DNA of 64,000 nt from Ancylostoma caninum (taxonomy: Eukaryota; Nematoda; Chromadorea; Rhabditida; Ancylostomatidae). Location of the stretch: positions 1 to 64,000 of the forward strand of contig JBAJFG010000147.1 of NCBI GenBank assembly GCA_037903475.1, in the 5' to 3' direction. This document shows positions 26,502 to 40,100 of this stretch, piece by piece. Within the stretch, counting starts at the first letter, position 1, and the number at the start of each line of letters is the position of its first letter. The translations under genes were made by a program, and so were the position numbers. Under the pieces are notes generated by a model. That model was not told where the DNA came from and made no database searches. It worked only from the letters and a program-made list of their open reading frames with translations.

Positions 26502-28147
26502 TCAGAACGGAGATCGGAAGTGCTTGTTTGACGACTCCGTTCGATGCTCACCGCCCAAGGTGTAGTACCCGGAGGGGTCGTTCGGATACGACACGTAGGG
26601 AGTGGCTGACGGAGGTCGAGGGACCGCGAGGGCCTCCTCGTGGTGCTGCGACGCGGGTTTCGAACCGACCTGGAAAAGAAGTGGTGAGGTCGGTACGTTG
26701 GATGGGGTCCGTTAGGAGTCACCTTCGAATACCACTCATGGTAGGTGGTCTCGCCGATGCCTCCAGGCGTTTCGTCCCGGCTCTCTGCCGACTGGGGGCT
26801 GTTCCCTCCAGGTTTTGTCGACGCGGTCGTTGCTTGCGAGTAGTGCCGCTGATGAGTGAGGAAGGCAGCGTTGTCGAACCCGGCCGGGGTCTTCGCTATG
26901 CCGTTCCCGTACAGGTATGGGGTAGGTTGTGGCACTGGGTAGGAGTCCTAAACAGGAGAATTGTCATAAGTTCGGATAATTGTGACATGACGAGACGTTG
27001 TTCTTTTTGTAGCGTTTCTGTCTATTGACGCCAAGTTACCCACTCCCTCCCCCTTATCCTCATATTTCCATTATCGCAACAATGTCTATCCTTTCGATCA
27101 CGAATATTTCTTATTTTCGACCGATAATATTTAGAAGAATTAATTCAAAAATATATATGTATATTTCAGCCTTTAATTAGAGCAAGCTGAATGGAATTTG
27201 TGGTACTTCATGAGACGGATAAAAGAATAGAACACTGGTAAAATTAAGAATGTTTCCAACCACAATTTTTTCTAAAGAAAAAGGCATGCTTAATGTTTGC
27301 TTTGGAAATGTCTTGTCTTGCGTGTTCATGCATGACCAAATTGGGAGAATTAAAGCAGAAATGCAGTGCAGTTCCCTGAGTCTTTCTCCCCTCCTCAGGC
27401 AAGAACATCGAGCAACCCTAGAGCTTTTGGAGAGCGACGGTGACACGTCAAATTACTCATGGGGCATGGTAAAAGCCCATGCCAGAGATTTAGTCTTCCA
27501 GCCGAGAAGGTCCTTCTGAAACTTCACTAAGATTGTCTAGTGTGACTGCCTGATCCCCTATTTTTCAGATTAAGACCGTTTTGGTGTCTCACCTTTGAAC
27601 GGGGGGGGGGGGGGGCCGCCCCCCCAGGTATTCCAGGAGAAACCACATATCGTGTTAAAAAATTTGGTATATCCTTTCCTTCTGATATGAGAACCCCGCC
27701 ATTCAAACTGAATTGAGCTACATCAGCTATCAGAAATGACGGGTGAGTACCAGGAGTTGTAGGAGCTCATTTCGGGGCAATAATCGAAATGGACTGCGCC
27801 GAGATTCTAACAGATTCGAAGCTTATCCGTGCGCGCTCATGCTGATGCTCCAGCAGCAAACACAGATTGCTTCCAACTCCATCTTACTTTCTTCAGAAGT
27901 AGTTCGTTTCGTGTTAAAGCATCCGCCACTCGTGTTTAGTTCATTGTTTAGTTTTACTATAGTGTTTTCTTTTCTCCCATAAGACGTGATGGAATGAAAC
28001 TCACAAATCGCGATGTCCTCCTCACTCGGCAGAGGAGACAGCAAGTGCAGACGACGGCGATTATGAGCAGCAGCGCTGCCGCTCCTATTATGATCAGATT
28101 CCTCACGAACGCTTTGCCGAACGCGACTTCCTCTGACACTTCTGGCT
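26502..28147 (-). other. Gene 1 exons 35-37: transmembrane helix and cytoplasmic tail
   Basis: Residues 1472-1649. A hydrophobic run at about 1489-1510 (IIIGAAALLLIIAVV) is followed by a Cys cluster (1505, 1507, 1508, 1511), which could be palmitoylated, and the basic RVRRTSR stop-transfer. The tail of about 138 residues is rich in Pro, Ser, Thr and Tyr, and includes GFDNAAF and a C-terminal FRSPF. The last intron is only 53 nt (26670-26722). Reading through it would stay open for a while but shift the frame and give an Arg-rich tail, so the spliced form is preferred. Confidence 0.85.
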
Positions 28148-31100
28148 CTGAAAAAAAAACAAAGTGTCCACTGGATAAAAAGGCTACATTTTGTTGCAAC
28201 GAACCGATCGAATTGGCCTTGATGGTGCTAGGCTCTATGGCTAGTTCTCCTATGCTGCCGCGTATGGCATTCTCCTCGAAAAGGCTCTTCACCTCGATCG
28301 GACGAGGAACATCAGCGACGGACACCACCTGCAATGAGATACCCTTATCGTGGAACAACTCAAAATCGTTGTAAGCGCCAAATCACCTCGAATTCGGCGA
28401 TGACAGAGCCCTTCGAGTAGCCGACTATTTTAGAGACCTGCATACCCTTCCATCGTTTTGCCAGGAGGTTATTGACCTGGAAAAAAGCTTTCAAGACTGA
28501 GATTCCATGGGAGGAGCAGTAAAGGACGTACAGCTGCAGTGACACTCTTGGTAAAACTCTGGTAGTATTCTGTCTGTGGATCGGCCAGTGCCGACACGTA
28601 GTCCTTGTTGAGGATGCGCACACGCAGTCCATAACGGGATTTGATGGCCTCGGTGGGCTCGTAAACCACGAACGGAGCTGAAATGAGCATTTTCTACAAG
28701 GTAACAACTTTTACTTATATTCATTGTTCCTTTTTTTGCTAAAGAAAGATCAATGGCATCAACTAATTATTGTAAAGCTATCAAAACTTCACCAAAACCA
28801 GGGGCCACATGCATGAGTAAGATTACCCGGGATCAGTGCGTTTACCCCACAATCCTACTTATTGTTAGCGAGAGCGACGACAATTTACCCTGGGTAATTT
28901 CAATAATGCATCCAGGCCCGGGTTTATTTGCTACGTGTGAAATTTTCAGCAACATTTCCTGTAGGGACTCACGTGGCGCTTTAATGATGGGAGGCATCTG
29001 CACGCCAGTGGTCTTTGTTGGCGTAACGGGTGTCTTCCTAGTTGTTGTAGTTGTCTCCTTGGAGGTCTCTTTGGAGGTTTCTTTAGAGGTCTTCTTACCA
29101 CCAGGAGGTTCTTTCGTAGCGACCTTCGTGGGCAATTCGGAGCAGGTGTTAAGGCAAACCTGCAAAAAATTAGTGATTTTTCTATGAATTTTCACAATCG
29201 CTTAACCAGCAAAGTACTATAGAATGGCACAAAAATCCCACCTTTGTCCTGCTCGCGATAGGAATCTCGCCGTGCTTCCTCATCTCACCGTTCGGCTCAA
29301 TTTTGCCTCCGGCGGGGGTAAACAGCAAGTAGACGCACTTCTGCAGGTTGATGTCGCGCTCATCTTCGCTATACAACTCGCGCGAGAAGTTGGCGGTGAG
29401 AACTCCTTCCACGTAAGACGTCTGAAGTTCATGACTCATTCCAAATGCTATGATGATCAACACTGAATCACGGTACCTCCACATCGAAGATGTCCTGCTG
29501 CTCGTCAACCACAGGACGTCCGTAATTTGGCATGAACTGGTCGGTTACCGTTATAACTTCGTTGTTCTGTAGGCCAATCACAACCACGTCAGAGCCTGTC
29601 ATAGCTCCATCCAAGGAGAAGCCGATTGCTGTCCATTCGGACTTCATCATTGAGGCCTAAAAGAGGTGTTTTGAAGAGAGCCGCTCCCGAACAGATGGTT
29701 TTTTCATAGAGTTATTTTATTACTCTCTAGAATCTGGCTATTCTATAAGTACTTGGTCATTCTATTGGTATTTCTGCATGACACTAACAGAGGCCCATGG
29801 ATCCTAGATGTTGTGGAGTTTCATAGTTTTGGTTTTTGTGTTTGATAGGTTTAGCTTGAAGCTTCCCTTCCCTACTGATGAGTACTGATAGAAAACTTAG
29901 GATTTTGACCAGCTCCTCATAAGGGAGCAATACGAGACGGATGTTGAGCTGTTTCTCACTTATTTTTGGCTTTTTTTGATATTTCGATAAGCATGAACTC
30001 TTTCCAGGACCGCTCACCTGCACGCTGAATCGGGCCACACTACCGTCGCTGATCCATCTGATAACGTATTTGCACTTCGTTTCTCCTTCTCCTTCCACAG
30101 CCTGCTGCACACAGTTTGCTGGGAAGGAATATATTCCAGAGCAAGTTGAGGTGTCAATGTGAAGACCGTGGTAGAGTTTCTCCTTTCGGGTTTCTATAAG
30201 TGGGTTGGTTTTAATGGGCGAGATCACTTTAGACTAATCTACGTGCACTAGCTGAGTGCGTCAGTCCCACGTCGCACGCACGCATCTATTTGCGGAAGTT
30301 ATACCATTATATCATTAATGCGTATATATCGTATAAATTGCTCTTTCTAAGGGTAAAGGAAGCTACCTTCAGAGAAGTCAATGGTCAGTACGCCGCGATG
30401 ATTGCGACCGTGGTACTTAAAGGAGTTACTGGTAAAGAAGGCTGGATCTGCTTGGATAGGGGCACCTAAAAAGTCATAGAAGAAGGTTAAGTATCCGCAA
30501 AAAAAACTGCAGCAGCCGTACCTCCAGTAGTGTGCTGGTAGTTGTTTGGATCTGCACCTTTTGCCCAGATAACCGTCATTGGCCCGCGAATGCTGTGATC
30601 CCACTTGTCGTCAGCTAAATACACTTCTGCGATTACCCAGAATTAGCCTGGTCATTGGCGAACTGTTGCTTTCATTTTTTAAAAAGAAAGTAGGTTATCC
30701 AAGAAGTCCTAGTCATTCAGCGTGGAAACTAGTGAGATCTTTCTTTGAACTGTTTTCTAATTGCCTACCTCGAAGCTTCTTCCGGAACACAACAGTTGTG
30801 ACGCCATCCTCGTTGAAGGCAGCTGCAGCAGTCAGGGAGTCAGATCCACCGAAAACGGAATCCGGGCGAGGAGTGGCCTGGAATTGAAATTCTTGGATAG
30901 AACTGAATAAAGTCGTTTCTATCATAATGTAGATGAATTCCCCCCCCCCCCCCAGTTCAGCTCGGAGATCTTATTTCACACAAATCACAAACATGACACC
31001 TTTCATCCCTAGCTCTTAAGTTACTTACACAACTGTTGAATTACCGCAAGGCACTGCAGATGCGTGTTTTCTCCAGAATCCAGTGGAAATTTACCCAATG

Positions 31101-34100
31101 GGTTACTTAACTCACTGATCACAAAAGGCTAACCCACTCCATATCATACGGTAAAATAAGAAAATTATACGGTACATGAAGTTTTTTTTTCATAAAAATC
31201 CACCAAAACATTGCACAGAGAAAATATTCTACATGCCGATCATCCAAAAATGGCAAAATAACACATTCAAGAAATGGTATGGGTGAAAGTCGATATAATG
31301 TACTGTATTGGTACAGTAACATCTGGAAAGGGGTATCACGACATCGAAAGTATCATAACCGTAATCAGCATATGAAAACCCCTATGTAAAGCTTGGCCAG
31401 AATCCGGCATAAATGGCTAACAGCAGTTTCCACGGTATAAATACCGCTACTCATGATATCCACGACCATGACATCCAGCTCCCTCCCCCAGTTCATGCCT
31501 CCTGATCAATTGCCTCACCAGTTGGCTCATGCTTGTATTTCACTCATTTGGAGAGGTTTTCTTTACCTACCATAGTATTCACCGGAGTTATTTCTCAAAC
31601 GGTTATTCTTTTTTTTGTCAACTTCTGCATCCGGTAATAAATAAATCAAATTCTACTCAGGATGTTCAAGGTGCCAAATAGAGATCATCTTAGTCGTTGG
31701 CACAGAAAGTGTACCCTTACTACAATCATCTTTGTGAAAGTAGACAGAAATTTGCGCTGGCCCTTAGTACTCATAAGCACTAGATATATGATGTCGCAAA
31801 TATGCCACCTTAGAAGGAGAATAGAAATCTTGCACGCGTCCTCGTCCATTGGCCACGAATCCAACTACCATATCCGTACACTCCATAGCGTTTGCTGGAA
31901 GAAACCAAGGTGAGATCACAAATAAACAATCTCAGAACGTTCTAGACTTACGCTTGCCATGAGAAGAGGTCGATGGAGCCGCGATTGCAGGAGGCATCGC
32001 TTGGCGACGACTACGAGCTCGAACGTTGGAGAGGGGCTTGCCAGATCCATCACAAATACAGATTCTGCTAGGGGACACTCTCGGTTGGTAGAGGTCATGG
32101 TAGCCTGAAATAATTCGTGGTTCCGTGCAGAGTCTAAATTTCTCCGTGAGGAGGGGTTGCTGCCATGAATATGCATACCTATAGGAGTTCGTGGATTTGT
32201 GAAGTCGCTGCTCTTCCTCGCTAGAACTCTGCCTCCGCCGACGGGGAAAAGGAAGTACCAGCACTGATCCAGGGGGAAGTCGGTAAGACGGTCTTTTGAG
32301 TGCACAGCGCGTCGGAACCAGAATGTCTAGAAGTGAGAGGCTAAGGAGGGGATACCGAAAATTTGGGATGAAGTCGGCACCCAACACTGAATCATGGGGA
32401 AATCATGGATTTCACTGCATTTTGTGAATTTTATCGAATTTTCGATGAAAAAAATCCAACGGTTCTGTTTATTTGTGCTTCGAAAATATTATGAGAATGT
32501 CTATTTAACTGACATTTTAAATAGGGGTAGACAGTGGCGGACGCAGGGGGGGGGGGCGGGGGGGGCGCCCCCCCCGAGAATGGGTCGCCAAATTTTCGAA
32601 ATTACTTTACAATACAAATAAAAATCTTGTGTTAGTTTATTTTTAATTGTTTATTTTTATTATTATTTTTAATATATTTTTTATTTATTGTTTATTATTA
32701 TAATTAATATTATTATTAATTTTATTTTCCGTCTGGGTCCCCAAAACGGCGGAGACCCCACTTTTCTTCCCACGCCCCCCCTCCCGCCCACTTTCTGCGT
32801 CCGCCACTGGGGGTAGACTACTGTGTTTGTTACAAAGAACCAGAATTCGACAGAACTTTGACAACCGCTTTGTCAGAGGGTGCAGTGACTTGTAAGCATT
32901 ACTGGCTCAAATCTAAGATAGTTTTGGTTGTTGAAACACCCTAGAATCTTTCTCAATATTAGCTTTTGCGCTTCTCAATATTAGCTTTTGTGGAAATGGT
33001 TACGTACATTGTTGTTGATACATCAAGTAAACAAATAGTGAATAATTGTTGTAAGCCCTAATCCTGCTCAAGAAGTTTATGGCTTTCATTCTTTGACTTA
33101 TTTTTCACACCTCTAGTTAGTCAACGCACCTGTGTCTCATCTTCGATTTTGCCTCCAATGTCGTAGATATCCTGGCGATCGGCCGGATCAATGGCTGGTA
33201 GCTGTCGTCCATAGGCGAAGCGATCAGTGACGAAAGCTTTGCCCTCGAACACCCACCCGGTATAGATGTCGGAGTTGGTCATTTGGCCGTCTCTGAAGTG
33301 AAAATGGCTAGTGTTTGGGGATATCTGTAGAACCTTAGGGGACGCATCTACTCTGCTTATAATTACTGAGCAAAGAGGGATATCACATACAGTCCTTGTC
33401 GATAAGATAGACGGATTCCGTCACTGCAGAAACGCGGCGGGACCTGAACGATGGATGCGGAGAGTGCATGCTCCAAGTGAGAGGGTCCAGTAGGTCCCAC
33501 CGCGATTCTGCGACCGCGACGATCTGAAACCGCACGCGCAATCCGTCTATCTTTTCGACAAGGACTGTAAGTCTTTGCCTAAAATAGGAGATAGAAAGAC
33601 AGTAAGACTGGTACGAAAATTCTACAGTGAGGAACTACTCAATAGTTATCTCCTTCATCCCTATGGCCAAGGAAAATCGCTTCTCTTTTTCTGTGAAACC
33701 ACTCTAAGAAGGGAAAAATGGTGGAATATCTTCGAAGGATAGGGCACACTACTCGCGTGCAATGTTCAGCCAGCAGAAGCCTCGGCTTTGAAGCTATTTA
33801 ATGGTCAATTCGATTTTGAATAACTTGAAAATGTTATTCAAGGTATTAGAGAGTAAAATAGACATTTTTATTCGTTTTGTGAGGCAAATTTGTAAGATTT
33901 CCTGCCTAAAATCTAGAGGGAGGGGGAGAGCGGCTTTCACCGCACTTCCACATATAACTGCCACGGCGTCACTTATAAATTGAAATTAGTCATAGTATTC
34001 AGGCTATTCGTCCTATTAAACTGTATTTTCATGAAATTCCTCTTCTACTTTCTTGCTTCGCTGTTAGAATGGCAGGGATTCCTCGAACAAAGCAACAAAG

Positions 34101-37100
34101 CAAGTAACTAAGAGCAGTTTCAGTTTGCGCCCCTCGTTCTCAGGCACGTGCCATTTTGTATTTTGTACTGCACGATTTTGGCGTTAACTGAAAATAGTGC
34201 TCACTTAGAAAATCCAATGCCCGTCCATCTGCCAATGTTTTTGCTTGAGATCTCGAAGCGGACATCGTTCGCAGTGCTGTCATAGCTCCATGAAGCCGTG
34301 TACTCGCATTCGTCACCAACACATTCCGCTGGATAACGATAGGAATTCTGGCAGGCTGCATCACCTGAATCGGAGAGGAGAGTTACCGGTCGAAGGCAAA
34401 TTCCATGTGATAACCGCTACTGAGATGAAACAGAATTTGGTCCTACTGAGCGGCAATAGCATAAAAGTCAAGGCTATAGCCATAGGCAGCATCAGAGGAT
34501 AGAATATGAGCACTTACCGATATCCTTCTTTTCCTCGCGGCAACTTCTTATACAAACCTCTTTTTCGGACACCAGAGGGGTGACGACATGGGCAGTGATG
34601 TTCCCACTCTGCAACATTTAATTCCGTTGTACCGACACAATCCTTCCCCATGTAAAACTCACCTCATCGAGTTTCCCACCAGCCACCGGAAACATCATCT
34701 TCCAGCACTCGTTGCTGAATGACTTGTCGTTCTTGTCACCTGTGTTCCTCTTCCGGACAAACTGCGCTCGCAGCACGCCGTTGGCATGAGTTCCGATCTA
34801 TCGAAGAGACAGTTAGCTAAGGAAATGCGGGAGAATTCCTAGACCAACTTACCACATTAGGAGTAAACAGGTTCTGCTGCGCATCTTTCGTGGGAGCACC
34901 GTATCCCTCGCTGTACATGTCGTGGAGGCTAAGATTGCCACCAAAGGATTTGACGATCATCATGTCGGCGTTCACCTGATGAGAAAAAACTAACACTGGG
35001 TGGGGCCACAGCTCGCCAATGGGCGGCGTTCATTGGGATGGGAATGGTGGGTAGGGAGAGTTTATGGTTATAGAGTTGGGTAGAGAGTGCAGAAAAAAAT
35101 TGTTGCCACTAATAATCCGAGGTCCCGAGATTTTTTGAGCAATTTTTGTGGTTAACCTTACATGGCTGGACTATCTGAGGAGCTGAACAAACACAAACCT
35201 ATCCATTTTCTACCGTAGCCCGTTTTGTGAGCTTAAGGTAGGTAAGCTAGGTACGGTATTAGACGTAGTCCTCTCAGATTTTGCACAGATACCCCTTTTT
35301 ACCTAAGACGCTGACGACGATTATCTTCATCACCTCGCAACTTTCTGACCGGAGTCGACTATTCCTCCCAATTTCTTAGAGTAGCCCTGCCATATCCCAA
35401 TCAAAACGAGATTACGGTACGCAGTGGCTACGGTATTCATGCTTGTGGCTGCGATACCTCACAAAATCCTCACAGGCTTCGCCCAGCACTTGAAAGAAGC
35501 TCTCTGTGTAAAATCTAGGAGAACTCTATGAAGTCCCGCACTTACCGCGAACCTGCCGTAATCCGATAAAAATGGGGTTATGGGACGAAGGTAATATAAT
35601 ATTCGTGTTCAACACCTTGAACAATCTGTTGTGCAGAGTTTCAGCGGAAAAAATTAGTTTCCGGACCCCGGATGTAAAATAATACCTTTGAAAATAGCAC
35701 ATACTTCACAATTTCCCCTTCGTTTTTAGCGATCAATATGTTTTTAGCGATCAGTACAATTCACTGGGTGTGAGTTTCGAGAATAAAACCAACCATAGAT
35801 CCATCCTTGCTAAGACCTAGTCCTGTCCATGAATTAGCCATAAGTTTGGTCTCCAGTGAGAATTCCACCTCATCCGTCTCCTCTACATAATTCCATGACA
35901 GCTTATAGTCACACTCGGAACAGCCGGTAGGGTATCGGAAGTCACCATAGCAGACGTCGCCTCCCACTGTAATTTACATTTTCGGCTTTCAATTTCCATC
36001 AAAAAAGATCCAATGGACCCGATTTTGCAAAATCCAACTTTTATTAGAGAAACGTTCGTGGTGGGATGGAATATAAGCGAGCTACCTTTGAGCTTGTTCG
36101 TTTTCTGCACCTTAGGAGCTGAGGTCGGTGCTGTGGAGGTAGGCTTTGATTGTAACCCCATAGCTGAAAAAGGAAAACGGTTAAAAATTGTAAAAAAAAG
36201 CCGTTGCCAAAATTTAGGCCCTTGAAAAACAATACTAGCCCTGTCGCACTCTGCCCTCAACAATAATATCAAATGGACATATACTTATAGCTACATAATC
36301 AAATAATGTATGTGTAGATGGAAGAGGATTTCGAAAACTGAGCTCTAAAGCTCGAAAAGTGGGAAGAAAAGCGGAAGCAAGAAGCTTATGATTGTTGCTG
36401 TGAAAGTAAGAAAGGAAACAAGCCTATGCGGAGTACTAACCATTAACTGGACAGTCTCCCCAGTAGACGCACACGCCTTCCGGATTACGAGCATATCCTT
36501 GCATGCAGGCGCAAGCCGGCGTTCCACACTTGTCGCAGTCGTTTCGGTTGAAAATCGACACGCAGTCCGGCTCGCAGACCCTGCCGCACTCGACCACCGT
36601 CTCGTTAATGGCGCACTTCAGGCTTTCAGGACTTCGTGTCGTTGTTGAGGTCATTTGAGTCTGCACAGGAACATCGACTGAAAGACGTCATGTATGAAAT
36701 TATCTCTCGTCGTTCCTAAGATGAATTCACGATGAAAAATTCAAATGCTGATCAGTTGTGCCCCTGCAATAACACCTGATGGACTATTGAGGCACGGTTC
36801 GGGCTTGGCTTCATAACTTCATAAGGAGATAAAGAATCACGACCAAACTTTATGTGCTATTTATACACACCATCATCTATCTTATCATTGCTTGGGATTT
36901 CCGATATTTGTATCCTTTTTTCTAATTGAACTTCGTAAAATAGCGATCCATACTTAACAACCACCCCGTATGTGTGGCCTATGTACTGTGGAAGGCTTGA
37001 GAAACAATCTTTGCATTACCTCCCGTCCAGAAAGGGTACACATGCAAAAAGGGAGAAATATACAAAATTGAAAGTTGAGCGTCTACACAAGCCATCTGTT

Positions 37101-40100
37101 CTGGACTTCGTTGAAACAGCTCAAGAACACCATCAAGTTCTCGAAGGCAACAATCTAACGATTTTTCATACGATTTTCGCCCAAATTTCGCAGGAAAGTG
37201 GCAAGAATGCGATAGAAGCATTACCGAAATTTACAAGGAATTTGGAAGCTCAAACCATTGATTTGCAATTCAAACAATATTCACCGCTGGTCTTGAAAAA
37301 ACATCAGTTTTTTGAGGTTCAGTCTAGATTTTACAAGAAGTCGGGAGAATTTGCAAAGTAAATGATTGCATAAATTTTTGAGAAACCAACTCGAAAATCG
37401 TTGGAGAGGAATAATTCAATCATAACACTGAGATCACGATGAGTACAAAAAACTCAACTTGTAAGGTTACCTGTTTACTTGTTACATTGAAGCGGCTTCA
37501 AATGATGGCTCAGTACGCTTTTTTGGCCAGTATCAGAGCCGATAAATATGATATGAGCAGAAATTTCAAGGCAATTACTACCAGAGATGTGGGCATCTTT
37601 GCAAACGGTATTATGTCGTCGGAGGGCGCTTACACTAGAGGGCGCGAGTGCAGTTGTCAAATAGCATGACAGCAGAGATGATCCTTCTCTGATTTGGATA
37701 TTCTAGAAGCAAAACAAACCTGAAACCGCAGGAACGCCAGTGACCTCGGTGCTTTTCTTGGCATCGTGGAAATGGCTGTCGATATCTGCAACAGAAACTT
37801 GTTGAGCAGCTGGTGCAGTAAAGTTGAGGAAATCGGAAAATTTGTAGGGAATTCTACAACTATGGTCAAGTATTGAAATATCTTCCCTCAAAATCAAGTA
37901 TCTATTCATGTACCAGATTTTGATGAACGAGAAATGAGAGCTACGCATTCTGAGAGATGGAGTATGCACATGGCAGTGGCGGACGCAGAAAGTGGGCAAG
38001 AGGGGGGGGGGTTGAAAAAAATTGGGGTCTCGGCCGCTTTGGGGACCCATATGGAAAATAAAAATAGTAAAAATATTAATAATAACAAATGCTAAATAAA
38101 AATTATTTTAAAAATAAAAATAAAAATAAACAATTGAAAATAAACTGATGCAAGATTTTTATTTGTAGTGTAAAGTAATGTCAAAAATTTGGCGACCCAT
38201 TCTCGAGGGAGGCGCGCGTCCCCCCGCCCCCTCCCTGCGTCCGCCACTGGTACATGGCTATATGTATTACGTGAATAAAGTGAAGAAAAAAGTTATGCAT
38301 TTTTTGTTTCTGAAAAATGACGAACGTCATGACCTACATATGTAACTATTAGAAACACATGTCATGGTGAGATTCTGCATACATATACACGAAAAAAGAC
38401 ACAAATAAAAAATAATGTAAGATACTAAAAATAACGAAATACTAAATGTGGTGATAATAATAAAGCAACATGGAGAAAATTTTGTCCCCGCCTCTAAAAT
38501 GGCTCGTGAGAACCGAACCTCAATATATGATCAGAATAGAATCGACTTTCGCATAACGTGCTTAAGGCAGCACAACGGACAAAATGTGACGCAATGCCCC
38601 AATTTTAACCCAAAAATACTGTTGTGCAATGTTCTATCGCGAGCAGTTCTGTCACAATATTCGAACAAACTTTTTATTTTAAATTTCTACTTCTCATTTT
38701 ATGTCAGATATTGATGTTAATGAGAGTTTGGCTAGATCTTCTAGTAGGTTTCTGAAATGTCAAGTTGGGGGTCCCTTCTACTCTCCAAATTAAGTGATGG
38801 ACTTGAGATTTTTTTTCGAAATTTGTAACTAGTGTTGACCCAAGAGTGCTAAATTGCTAAAGAAAACATGGGAACGAATTACCAGGCCATTCAACGACTC
38901 ACCAGGACAATCTCCCCAGTATATACACTTTCCCTCATGTCGCACGTAATTATCAGCACAAGTACACGCCGATTTCTCGCACGTCGCCGGGCACGGGGCT
39001 GTGTCATACATGTTCGCGCAGCTTGGCTCGCAGGCAGTGCCACATTTGGCCCAGGTTGAATTAGCCGGGCATGAATGGTCAGCCTAAAGTGGAACACGGC
39101 CTTGCTTCCAAAAAATGCCCGTGAAGGTGAGTATTCATTCACTGACCTCTTTGTCGCAGAAATCGAATGGAACACACGCCTCCTCCTCGTTGGTCATACG
39201 AACGAAACCCTCCTGGAAAGAATTGATGACAGAACTGGGAAATTTGCATGAAGATTGTTCGTGTACCTTGCAGATGCACCGAGGACTGCCACATGATCGA
39301 GGACAGTTGGGGATAGTCTCGGGGAATCTCGTCCAATCACAAGACGGCTCGCAGTCCCTCGACGTCTCCGGGCAGGAGGACCACTGCTCATTTGGCCCGC
39401 AATCCTCACCTTAATAAGTCACTTAAATTTCGTATCTCCATGATAAATGTAGATAGGGCTTACTGCTGGTTGCATTCGTAGCTGCGGTAGTGGATGTTTC
39501 GGTGGTGGTGATGGGAGCAGAGCTCTCAGTCGGTAGTGCAGTCCCAGCAGTGACGGAGGTGGATGTCGCATCAGGCTCTGTCTTCTTTATTTCTACTCGT
39601 TGCAGCGTGTGCTGGTTTGTAGCAGTTGTACCTGAGCAGATATAGCCAATTGCAAAAATATTACGTATCGGGCAAGATGTATACTTAGAGGTCGGGAGGT
39701 AAGTAGCAGGAATGAGCGGAATCCCTGACTTCCAATTCACTAAATTTAAATACTTCCGGTGTATATGGGACCTCTATCACCCGAGATTTTGAATCTGAGT
39801 TCCCGTAGCAGTACCGCAGTTGGACAACACGATAATGATTGGATGTCAGCTAAATTACTGCTTCTACACCGACACCTACTATATGGAATAACTAAACATA
39901 TCAGAAGTTCGTCAGTTGAATAGCAGGCACCTGTCAGGAAATCCAGAAACCGTGTTTTGCATTGGTACGCATGGGTTCTGCATAGGATTGAGAAAATCTT
40001 AGGTTTTTCGTGTGTCTTGCAGCGGATTTGCATAGGATTTTGAAAACACATGGGTTCTGCATGGAAATGCAAGGGTTTTGCGGGGACATGAGCATTGCTG

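Larger units (their letters stand above)
31952..34364 (-). other. Gene 1 exons 20-23: DOMON C and following basic linker
   Basis: Residues 774-981. The DOMON starts with an ECEYTASWSY strand and a WTGIGF turn, continues through DGQMTNSDIYTGWV, and ends with a CWYFLFPVGGGR motif that matches DOMON B (CWKMMFPVAGGK). Exon 23 adds a short C-I-C-D segment and an Arg-, Pro- and Ala-rich linker before the chain returns to DOMON A. Confidence 0.84.

Noticed and set aside
26528..27028. 166-codon plus-strand open frame
   Set aside because: It is the antisense shadow of gene 1 exons 36-37 in GC-rich coding sequence.
36972..37361. 129-codon plus-strand open frame in gene 1 intron 13
   Set aside because: No recognisable protein, no splice borders and antisense to gene 1; most likely chance or old element debris.
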